From NCBI GenBank assembly GCA_005406025.1, contig BGZK01001303.1, positions 62,001 to 126,000 on the forward strand: 64,000 nt of DNA, read 5' to 3'. Of this stretch, positions 17,352 through 27,693 are shown piece after piece. The DNA is from Eumeta japonica. Its lineage: Eukaryota; Arthropoda; Insecta; Lepidoptera; Psychidae. A program made the translations under genes and the position numbers. A model generated the notes under the pieces. That model ran no database searches. It was not told the origin of the DNA and was given only the letters and a program-made list of their open reading frames with translations. Numbering within the stretch: the first letter of the stretch is position 1; every line of letters starts with the position of its first letter.

Positions 17352-19625
17352 CGTAAAATAGATCTGTGAAATCTAAATTTATAGTTTTCCCTCTCTCACT
17401 ATTTATCAACCGCAAAAAAATAAAAGCTACGCTGTAAATAATATTTAATTTATCTCCAAATTTTGTTCTTTTGACCTTTATTCAATTTTGTTTACAAAAT
17501 GATAACAGTTGTGGGGTTAATGCTATCAAAGATACAAATTTAAATGACGTTTCGTAATGTTTGAATTAGGGATGTTGCAGATCCACTTTTTCCCACATCC
17601 GCGGATGCGGATGCGGATGCGGATTTTAAGAGGCTCACATCCGCGGATGCGGATGCGGATCTGTATAAAAAATTTAAGTGTTAGGTTGGTAAAGTTAAAA
17701 AAACACAGTATTATTTACCCTTTTTTATTTAAACACAAAGTAATGAATAAACTACTAATAATTATTAATTATTTTAGTAATTAAATTTAAATATTGGAGC
17801 ATTATATTTAATGAAAAGTAGAATGGCCGCCTTTTCGGAGTCCAGCCTGTTTCGCAAGGGTTCGTATATTAATTCTGCGCTACTAAACAACTGCTCACTT
17901 GGAACACTGGCTGGTGGAGCTGATAAGAATTTGCGTGCCATTTTAGATAACAGTTTGTACTTGCTTTGATTAACACTCCACCACTTAAGAGGACACTCAT
18001 TTAAATTAATTCGTTTCTTATTGCGGAAAGTAAGTAACTCCTTCTTGAGAATTACGTCAGGGTTGTTAATTTCTGTTTTCTGACTCTCATCGTCACTTGA
18101 TGAATCGAGGATCATGGCAAGATCACTAATTAAACAGGACTGACGTCCTGTACCTGAAGTCCCTGGTCGTTCCGAATCCATGTCCATGGAATCTGTCATT
18201 CTCATTTTCTTCGCTCTTTCGGTACTTGGAAATATTGTTCGAGAAGCCAAGATGTCTTCGGTGTTTCTGCTAATCTTCAATATATCATCTTTAATCTTTT
18301 CCTCAGTTAATGATGTGAAAAATTTGTTCTTATACCGAGGATCTAGGTAAGTGGCTATGATATATGAGTTTCTTCTTCCAACAAAGTCGAAAATTTTCCT
18401 GAAATTCCAGCTTTTAAAGTTTTAGCTGCATGGTAAATTGGAGATTCCGGTGAAGCTGTCAAATAGTTACTCACTTTTGCGTCAGCATCCGAATTATCGG
18501 AATCACTGATGAGATGAGAGTGTGAGAACTGCTAAGTTCACGTGTGGCTTCTACAAAAGGTTTCAGTAACTCAACACAACATTCTATTATTTTCCACTCT
18601 TTTGGTAAAATAGGGTCAATCTCGCTGTCATTTATGTAAAGGTTTAAGGCATCTTTTGCTTTCAAAAAACGTTCTAACATATAATATGTGCTATTCCACC
18701 GCGTAACACAATCTTGAAAAACTTTGAGATGCGGTTGGTTGAGCTTGTCCTGGATTTTGTGCAGTTGTTTTTGGGCTAAAGTAGAATGGTTAAAATGTGT
18801 CGATATTTTTTTACATTTTTGTTTGATACCCTTTATATTTTCTTGCGAGTTTAAAGAACTTCGAATGGCAAGTTGCATCTTATGAACTGCACAATCCAAG
18901 TCTTGCAATTTTGCCAATCGCATCGCTCTTTTCATATTGGAGCCTCCGTCTCGAATCATGCAATGCACTTGATCATTTGAGATATTCCACTCCGAAAGCA
19001 TCGTGTCAATTTTTTCAGCTATTATATCACTTGTGTGGCGGTCGTCAAAGGTCTCACATTTCAAAATAATTGATGACTGTTCAAAATCGCTAGCTATCCC
19101 ATGACAAGTCAGACTCAGCAAAGAAGCAATCGAGCTTGGATCTGACCAAATGTCAGAAGTAAATGACATGTGATCAAATTTTTTTAACAATTCTTTAACT
19201 TTGATAGCAATTTTGCCGTACAGCTCCTTTACATTCAGTGAAAAGTTGCGCCCTCTAAAATTGTATTCTCGGTGCTATTTCTTGTATCAGTCTGCGAAAC
19301 CAAGTCCTTCCACAAAATTGAAAGTAAATTTTGAAGCGGAATCATTTCTCCGATTAACTTATCAATTTTTTCGAGTTTACGTTATTGACATCCCATTTGT
19401 TTGCTTTCTGTATTACTTCTTCTAATGAAAGCTGTTTCTTCGCTTCTTGAAGAGGCGTAATGCTTTTACCTTAAAACAAATAAAAAACATAATAATATAT
19501 AATATAAATAAACTACTTTTATTTAACTATAAACGAAGCTCTCTAAAGTACATTTTATACAAAACTTGTACTGTAATCAACTAATTATCTACATCTATCT
19601 ATATTCTACCCATACATATAATAAA

Positions 19626-19863
19626 ACTAGCTGTTGCTCGCGACTCCGTCCGCGTGGACTTCGTTTATCGCTCTTTTCACTAGAATCCGGCATTTTTCCA
19701 AGATAAAAGTAGTTTATGTCCTTTCCTATGTCTTAAACTATCTCCATACCAAATTTCATTCAAATCGGTTCAGCGGTTGAAGCGTGAAGAGGTAATAGAC
19801 AGATAGACAGACTGGCGGACAGGCAGGCAGACAAACAGACTTTCGCATTTATAATATTAGTAG
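19626..19863 (+). repeat. Lepidopteran short interspersed repeat inside the hAT
   Basis: The head ACTAGCTGTTGCTCGCGACT, the middle phrase ATTCAAATCGGTTCAGCGGT, a run of GACAGA-type repeats and the tail TTTATAATATTAGTA are the layout of a very common repeat in moth and butterfly genomes (a SINE or the 3' end of a non-LTR element). It is apparently complete at about 240 bp and inserted in the intron-like region of the hAT transposase. Confidence 0.75.
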
Positions 19864-19869
19864 GGAGGG

Positions 19870-20105
19870 AAGTAGGGTAGGGAATTAGGGATTAGCAGGG
19901 ATTGTAACGGATCGATGTTTGTGCATGCTAATCTTAGAAAAAAACGGCTGGACCGATTTCGATGCAGTTTTCAAGAATATATTGTGACAGGTTCTATTTA
20001 ACATATAGGCTACTTATCATCCTGGGAAAATGTTTTTATTCCGGATAAATTCGTCATTTTGTTTTTCTACAGTCCACGCGGACGGAGTCGCGGGCGTCCA
20101 CTATT
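19870..20105 (-). repeat. Second lepidopteran repeat, opposite orientation, inside the hAT
   Basis: Ends at about 20100 with the complement of the CCCGCGACTCCGTCCGCG head and carries the phrase CTGGACCGATTTCGATG. It abuts the previous copy tail to tail, so two independent insertions (or one that targeted the other's tail) entered the hAT. Confidence 0.65.
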
Positions 20106-21819
20106 AATATTTCACTATAAATTTAATGGTACCTACAAATACAAACAAATACAAATATTTTTATTGAAAACCACAGGAACAAAACACAATGATCAAACTT
20201 TCTTGTACTACACTTTTAGCTAAATTCCAGTTTACTTACATGACAAATCTAAGATTTCGAATTCAAAACTCAGTTTTACGACTTGGTAGGATTGGACCTT
20301 ATTAGGAAATTACGTTTAGCCAAATTATATCGTTATTTTTAGATACCTATATAATTATCCAAAACTACTACAATATCCAAGGCTATCCAAGGCTATATTA
20401 TACAATACAAGTATAAATAAGTAAGTAGGTACCTAACGAAACCTAACAGTACCTAACTAAATTAGGTGATTTTGTTTAAAATACAACTTACCGGCATCCG
20501 TTTTCATTTTCTGTAGTTCTTTTTCTTTATTCGCTTTTTCAAACAAAGTAAACTCTTCAGGGTGCATTGATTTTAAATGATTTTTTAGCGACAATGTAGT
20601 TCGACCCTTAAATTCAAGAATATGTTTTACTACATATTTTACACTGAGATTTATCCCGGTCATTTTCAATGGGTTTAAAATAGTTCCGAATTTCACTTTG
20701 CGTAAGTGGTGGCATAATTCACTTGTCTAAGACATTAACAAAAGTCAATTTGAATTAAAAAAGCAGCACTCACTTTACATAACGTAATACAATAACTTAC
20801 GTACGTAAACAATACAGTTACTTAGATGTAGACAATTACACCGCAATAAAAACAAACGCGCGAGTCAGATCTTGTCAGTTGTCACAACAAAACAGAAGCG
20901 AGCCGCGTCACTGTCACCGATTCACCGAATTCCGAAACAAAATTACCGTGTTCCTATTGGTCGATCAGCACGCGCGGTCGACACGTGCCACTCGCCGGGC
21001 CTTCCCCTTTCTTTCATGTCGCGACCTGCTACACATTCGCATCCGCTTCAGCTCCGCATCAATTTATTCGGATGCGGATGCAGATGTGGATGTCGAAATT
21101 GATGCGGATGTTCCGCATGTGCGGATGCGGATGCAAATATTCGCAACATCCCTAGTCTGAATCACAAAACAATAATGTTTCAATCACAGTCTAAATTGAT
21201 TTTATCAAAGTGACAGTCCCGTAGAGCAGTATATACAGTGGGACAGTGCTATCCTCAGAATTTAGAGAGACTTTTATCGTAGAGGTTAAAATTGGATTTT
21301 TTTAAATATGTTTCGGTCGGTTTTAATGCTCAAAGTGGTTAACAGAGAATTTTGATTTCAAACAATAACTAAAATTATGAAACAGCAATTTTTTTCCAAA
21401 AATGATGGCGCTTTTTTCATAACTAAAAATGTTATTATCAAAAGAAACAAAACTAAAATTGAAAAATGTTTTGTACAGTTCTAAATAAAATGTGAAACAT
21501 TAAAAGTTTATAAGACATGTATTTATACTTTCTTTTCAAATTCCTCTTTTTATATTTCTATGCTTAGATATTTTATAGAATTGCGCAGAATTCGATCATT
21601 TTGTTTTCACAAATTGGCACCACCGAATTCGATGCTTTTTGATAGTAAATGACGAGCAACTGATTAACATTAAGTACCGTTATAAGGGCCCAGGGCTGCC
21701 AGAAAACAGTCTAGTTTCTACTTAAAAGAGAAAACAGTAACATTTGACATAGGTTGATAGTAACGTTTCAAGTTAATTTCACTGATTGGACAAAATTCGG
21801 CAGGATTGGCAAAGTTGTA

Positions 21820-22640
21820 GGATTTGACGGTAACAGATAGCGTTCTTAAAGAAAACACTGACATATGTTACGATTTAACATATAGTGCTTTTAATGAAAA
21901 CAGTGACTTACATTATATGATCTCACAGATGGCGCTTTTAAGGAACACACTGAAATTTTATGATATAACAAATGGCGATGCTAAAGAAAACAGTGACTTA
22001 TATATCACGATCGTTAGATAGCTCTTTTAAAGAAAACTGACTTACATTTTACGATTTAACAGATGGCGCTTTTAAGGAACACACTGACTTACATTTTACG
22101 ATCTAACAGATGGCGCTTTTAAAGAAAACACTGATTTACCTTTTAAGATCTAACAAATAGCGTTTTTAAAGAAAATAGTGACTTACATTTTTAGATCTAA
22201 CAGATGGCGCTTTTAATGAAAACAGTGAATGACATTTTACAATCTAACAGATGGCGCTTTAAAGGAACACACTGACTTACATTTTACGATCTAACAGATG
22301 GCGCTTTTAAGGTACACACTGACTTACATTTTACGATCTAACAGATGGCGCTTTTAAGGAACACACTGACATTTTACGATCTAATTGATGGCGCTTTTAA
22401 GGAACACACCGACTTACATTTTACGATCTAACAGATGGCGGTACTAAAGAAAACACTGATTTACATTTTACGATATAACAGATGACGCTTTTGAAGAAAA
22501 CAGTGATTTACAATTCACGATCGTTAGATGGCGCTTTTAATGAAAATAGTGACTTTTTTACGATCGTTAGACGGCGCATTTGAAGAAAACTTTGCTTATA
22601 TTTTATGAACTAACAGATGGCGCTTTGAAGAGAAGCACAG
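21820..22640. repeat. 47-bp tandem array with AGATGGCGC in most units
   Basis: About 17 units; consensus order is CTTACATTTTACGATCTAAC, AGATGGCGC, TTTTAAGGAACACACTGA. Spacing between successive AGATGGCGC copies at 22061, 22108, 22203, 22250, 22296 and 22343 is 46-47 or twice that. Edge units are more divergent, the central ones near identical, which fits unequal exchange. AGATGGCGC occurs at least nine times exactly and fits the core (AGRKGGCRS) of the CTCF motif. Not coding: units differ by indels and include stops. Confidence 0.9.
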
Positions 22641-22723
22641 AATTTTAATTTATATTACTTTCCAAATCCCACCATACACAGGATCAATTTATTGCGAGTC
22701 ATTCCGGATTCGCTGGTCTGTAG

Positions 22724-22918
22724 TGTGCTGAGAAAAGATATAGAATATCTTTCTACAAAACTATTAAAAAGAAAGATTTAAAATTCGTAAGACTAAAGCG
22801 ACCTGATCAAGATGATGTACCTGACGATTGCATAGTTAAAAAAATAGATTTAATGCACGTTAACGAACTTCTTGAGGATATTGTTTTGTTCGATGATTCT
22901 AATTCTATATGTTTTTGA
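22724..22918 (+). CDS. Terminal-exon-like ORF of unknown gene, 64 codons
   Basis: An open frame directly follows a possible acceptor (GGTCTGTAG, ending at 22723) and ends at a TGA. It reads with normal protein composition: RYRISFYKTIKKKDLKFVRL, then RPDQDDVPDDCIVKKIDLMH, then VNELLEDIVLFDDSNSICF. AATAAA at about 23093 lies 175 nt after the stop, as in a 3' UTR. There is no ATG-led start, so it would be the last exon of a spliced gene or a captured or retroposed piece. No upstream exon was found and I do not recognise the protein. Confidence 0.35.
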   Translation, partial: CAEKRYRISFYKTIKKKDLKFVRLKRPDQDDVPDDCIVKKIDLMHVNELLEDIVLFDDSNSICF

Positions 22919-23560
22919 TTTTTTGTATGTTTTTGCTGTGTCTGTGCAGGTAGGACTTTTTGTTTAATGATGCACATTTGTTTTGAATTTTTAAAATTGT
23001 TTTGCTGCTGTAGGCAAGTATAGGTACCATTTAGGTATTATAATAGTAATGATAATAATCGCTAGTATTGACAGTGCTGTTTCCTTTAAGAAAATAAATA
23101 TTTTTCAAAATTGTTTGTATTTTGATAACCCTGACTTTTCTGATGTATTTGAATATTAAATATCACGAAGGGAATATAAAAGGTTACCTAACTTTGCCTA
23201 AAAGGCTTTAGAGACAATTTTTGGCTAATAGAATGTCATTTTGTTCCTTTTGGAAGATTGCGTCACAATATTGCCCTACATATTTCAATATATCTTAATT
23301 TCAGCGTTATAGGTCTTAAAATAGTTTAGTAATGTAAGGTTGGTAAAGTTGGACACATTGGCACTTAATTTTTTCCGCATGTTGATATTTCAATAACTTC
23401 TAAAATAATTAAATTTCGAGGCTTATGAATAACAAATTTGAATTCATGATTGACGGTTATTAGTGTAATTAGTTATTTTTTTTCCATAAAACGCGTATTT
23501 TTTAAGTTATGATCGTAAAAATTAAAAAAAGCGGATAAAGTTGTAGGATTTGACGGTATC

Positions 23561-26500
23561 AGAATCATATTAGAAGTGAACTTCGAATAAGAAGACCATT
23601 ATTATAAACGAAGACCACATCGCCACTCAACGTTTCGAACGTGATTTTTATAATCAAAACTCATAAACCAACGCTATTAAATATTAATTTTCAAAAAGAC
23701 ACGTGTAATTTTACAATACGTAATTTTTGTATTAATATTCAAAATGGAAAATAAAAGGAAAACACTAAAACAACACGGGTCTAAAATTCGATTTACATCG
23801 GCTCATTGGCTTCCGAATGATTGAAAAATACACAGGCTGCAATACCTTTGAATCTATAACGTAAAGTAAAATTATTAGCTTAGTTCCTAAACTAGCCACT
23901 GTGACCATAAACACCATTTAAAAAGCAAAATATACTGTGAAGGTCCGGAGCAGAACTTTAACCGATGATGGGTGCTTCACGGCTACAATACGTCCTGAGG
24001 TATTTGATTTTGATAAAGGGCCAGTCTGTTTGTTAGTCCGAGCTATGGTGATTATGATCATATATATTATTTGATTTCGATGAAGGGTCTGTCTGTTTGT
24101 CTGGACTAATCTCTGAAACGGCTAAGTAACTTTTAACAAATTTTGAACAATATAGATTATCTCTGGGAATAAAAAATAGGATAATTTTTATTTATCTATC
24201 TATATTACCTGTAGGGTCAACCGGCCCTAGATCGACAGGGTTAGATTTTTCCCGTTCTGACACAGTAAACGTACCTCAAGCAAAAGATATTTAGAGCCGA
24301 TGTTAAATTTCGCTTAGTCTGTTTATTATGAGCCAAAAATTTGAATAAATTTGTACTTATATAAATTATACATAGGAACGAATGTTAATTTATTTTGTTA
24401 TTGCGTTTTAATATAGCAAGGAACTTAAAAAGTGCAAATTTGGACTTTGTACGATTAGCTTTCGCTCGCAGATTCGCCCGATTGAACATCGAACTTATAT
24501 ATCGACCGATGTTCCTACGAACCATAATCTTGATCTTGTTTCTGCTTTCGATACCAATTCTGACCCAGGGACGGTCATTGGGGTCATGACTCCCCCTGGC
24601 TGGGTCTTTCTTACTATTGTAATCGAATTAAAGCCCGTTTTGACTCAAAGGCCGCTAATGTGACCCCTCCTGACTGGAACGCAGATCCGCCTTTGTCCTG
24701 GTGTTCTTTTTGATCCGATTCCGGTATCGATCTAAATTCCAATCCTGTCCAAAAAATACTTAATGTAAAACATGGGAAAAATATTATATGTTCAGATTCA
24801 TCCAGAAATATCCAGATTCTTTTTTTTCATTTTTTATTATATGTATAAATTAAAAGAACTAACTACATAAAGTTAATATTTGAAACAGGAGAAAGGTAGG
24901 TTACTAACGAAAAAATAAATAATGTTCCACTGTAAATTAAAAACTGCAATGCATACAAGATTTTCAGTGTAATCAAATCGAATTTAATACTTTTATTTTC
25001 AATATTTAGAATAACATATACTCATATAATGTTGTCTCTTTAATGTTGTGGAGAGATTTAATTTTGGTGCAACACAATTGGTTTTTGAACAAATAACCTT
25101 ATATTTGATGGGAAGTAGAACCATAAAACTCTTAAAGAAAATTACCCCTTTTTGCATATCAATGCTAAATAAATACAGATAAACAGCTACGGGATAATAG
25201 AAGCCATTATTTTGCTATGAATATTCCTCTGTCTACCAGTGCAAGTTCCATCAAAATCGTTTCGTAGATTAATCTGCATAAACAGACAGACGAAATAAAT
25301 AAGAGATTCAAGTAGTATATTTTTTTGTTTTGAATAAAACAAAACTCAATAAAACTCCTGTCGCAATTGGTTCAGTCATTTCAGAGATTAGTCCGGACCA
25401 ATAAACAGAGATATATTTTTCACGCTTGTTTAGGATTTGGTTACATATGAATAACAATAGGAGTTTGTAAAAAAACATTATTTTGAAATCACAGACAGTC
25501 ACTTTAATTTAATTTATTTACATGAATAAACTTAAACATAGCGTACACTACAATATACACATTGATTCATTTTATATTGTAAATAAATGCAACATATTAA
25601 TTACAAATAAGCAATCTGTAAATTTAGATAAAATCAACGTCTGTGGCAGCACGGCATCGGCACCCTTGATCGGAGTAAGCAAGTTTTCTTAAGCCGCGTA
25701 CGGTCTGTGCGTTCCAAGTACGCGTGGCTTGGCCAGCCGGCTTGTAAGCGACGCGTGCTGTGTAAGCATAGATGGGCGTTTGCTGGAGTTGAGTTACCGT
25801 GTTATTTACTTCTTTATTTCCCGTTACTTAGGGTTTGTTCCATCACTATCAAGTAATTTTTCAAATAAGCTTCTGCTTAACTATAGGTTATTTAACAGTT
25901 ATTGGATTCCACAATGTATGGAGTGAAACAGCTTAGTAATGGTTTGCAATAAGGTGCAACATCTGCCCTGTAATACTTAAATCACGCATTAAATGTAAAG
26001 TAAAATAGCACTCCTTATACCAAAAAATAAAAAAAAAAAACAAGTTAAAACGATGTTTAATATTGAATTAAAAAAATAGTTCGTTCTAATGAAGTTTTTT
26101 GATGATTGAAAATGAATTTGAGGAGTTTTATAAATGAATATCTTGGTCGTCTCGATTTCAGCTGCCAGTCGGATTCGTGCTAGACCAGATTATTTTATTC
26201 GCATGATGACGATTTTGTTACTATGCTTCCGCTGAATAAATCTGCTAGATCATTTCGAGCAAGAGATGGTTTTCTGCTCATGAAATGTGAACACAGTGAA
26301 ATAAAATGTGCATTCCTTGCACGTTTTTAGAGTTCCATAGTTCCAAAATAAACGTAACCCTTATAGGATTATTCGTGTCTGTTTGTCTGTTGATTGTAAC
26401 ACACAGAGATCCTTATATAATTATACATGAAAGCCAAGTTTAGCTTAACCCTCCATTAGCCCTTTCCTATCAGAGTATAGATTAAAATTTGGCAATTATT

Positions 26501-27693
26501 GTTTGATCCCAATCTCACTCTATTTTGATCCTGATATTACATTATATTCCAGTACGGTTTAAGATGACTTTTTTGAAAATTATTAGTGATTATATAAAAA
26601 GTATTTAATCTGATATTCTAGTAGATAATCTATCTTTATGCAAATGTGAATACAATTTTTTCAGCCACTTCTGAGGTTAGTCTTAATAAACAGCAGACAC
26701 TTTTTTACTGTTGTAATAAAATTAGTCGTCCAAGATCTGTTTGAGTAGGCATTTGAGGCGCCTTGAAAACTTGTACAACACATCTCTTAAGATATCAATC
26801 TAAATACAAAAAATAAGTTTTACAAAAGTAAATAAACCAGCCTCCAAAACCTATTTAAGTAAATAGTTGTTTTTGAAGTTGGTTCCAGCTGAAGATAAAT
26901 CAGGCACAGTTTTTTATTCTTGGAAGTTATCCTTTTGTTCACATTCCATTTTCATGCTTATATAGATTATATTTTCTTTTATTATCGATATTCTTGATAG
27001 AATAAATGATAAGTATTGTATTGCGTATATGAGAGCGATTGTCACCTATTGAGGAACGAGTTAAACAGTTAAATAGCGACGTAAAGAATCAGGCGGATTG
27101 GGACATGTCGATGACTAAATGTATATTGATATCGATAATGTGATATTTTCGTGTATCCCTTGAATTTCTTGGGATCCCATCATCAGATCCTGACTTAGTG
27201 ATCATAGGACCACCTTGGGAATGGTGGTGGGAATCGCAGATTCCAAATATGTATATTTTTTTGATATTTTCAAAAAATAATTTGGCAAACACTTGGCTTT
27301 GTTTTAAACAAGACTAAATAATCTGGACAATTTATTTTTAAACTCCTTAAATATTAAATTTAAAGGTATTTAAATTTCAAAATATCCTGAGAGAATTATT
27401 TCTTAAATAATTTAAGGGACAGTTCAGCTCCACTACTCTTCAACCCGATTTGCATTTTTGTATTTAGCTATATCATAAAATATTGTACAAGTTTTCAAGG
27501 TGTGTCAAGTCTCCAACTATAGAACCTGTTTTGACTGAACCTCGACTATGCGATTTTCCTACCTTCCTCCTGATGTGAAGACTGGATGTACCTTTGACAG
27601 ACATTCAATTTAATTTAATTTATATGTATAAATCAGAAAAATTCCTATGAAAATTGTAGATAAGCTAACAATAAAGGTATGTAGAGAATGTAT
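23561..27693. other. Gene-free region with decayed lepidopteran repeats
   Basis: Fragments of the common short repeat are readable at about 24000-24215 (GTCTGTCTGTTTGTCTGGAC, CTCTGAAACGGCTAAG) and about 25200-25300. The stretch 24500-24760 is rich in short GATCC/GACCCC-like runs. A GC-rich island is at 25640-25800. I see no splice-compatible coding exon. ORFs at 25308-25502 and 27089-27292 are unsupported. Confidence 0.45.
25640..25800. other. GC-rich, CpG-containing island in AT-rich DNA
   Basis: Base composition changes sharply for about 160 nt, with many CpG (CGGCATCGGCACC, GCCGCGTACGG, GTACGCGTGGC, AAGCGACGCGTGC). It could be a repeat fragment, a CpG-rich promoter or the edge of an RNA gene; nothing decides this. 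The 65-codon ORF beginning in it is probably chance. Confidence 0.25.

Larger units (their letters stand above)
17774..20696 (-). pseudogene. hAT transposase pseudogene (BED finger, RNase H-like core, dimerisation domain)
   Basis: From the 5' side on minus: a BED-like segment at 20696-20460 whose zinc Cys residues are lost (VKYVVKHI) while the final H-L-K-S-M-H is kept. A middle part at about 19470-19190 is out of frame (LSLEEVIQKANKWDV, then NFSLNVKELYGKIAIKV). The core at 19190-18471 is open for 239 codons with [30 protein letters not shown] and RWNSTYYMLERFL. The C-terminal hAT dimerisation segment at 18280-17774 has SVPSEQLFSSAELIYEPLRN. Frameshifts between the parts make it inactive. Long open stretches suggest fairly recent decay. 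Confidence 0.88.
17567..21154 (-). mobile_element. Full-length hAT transposon with 8-bp target duplication and GGATGC arrays
   Basis: The inverted ends start TAGGGATGTTGC on both sides. Flanking octamers GTTTGAAT (17559-17566) and GTCTGAAT (21155-21162) match at 7 of 8 positions, the size expected for hAT. Tandem GCGGATGCGGATGCGG hexamers lie just inside each end (about 17597-17660 and 21065-21135). It encodes a broken minus-strand BED/hAT transposase and contains two later repeat insertions (19626-20105). It lies between ECHDC3 and the 47-bp array. Confidence 0.9.
21808..23560. other. 1.75-kb segment bounded by a 22-bp direct repeat
   Basis: AAAGTTGTAGGATTTGACGG plus TA occurs at about 21810 (before the 47-bp array) and again at about 23537. 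The two copies bound the array, the 64-codon ORF and a 3' UTR-like stretch. It could be a unit that moved or duplicated as a whole, or the repeat may be part of the array's own ancestral sequence. Confidence 0.4.

Noticed and set aside
17557..17784. ORF with repeated Arg-Met residues
   Set aside because: Product of the other hexamer array at the left end of the same hAT.
20872..21160. Two overlapping ORFs rich in Asp/Ala/Val near 21.0 kb
   Set aside because: They are translations of the GGATGC hexamer array in the hAT end, not genes.
21824..22021. 65-codon ORF with repeated ENSDLHY-like phrases
   Set aside because: Reads through the 47-bp tandem units; since 47 is not a multiple of three and units carry indels, the frame is not maintained along the array.
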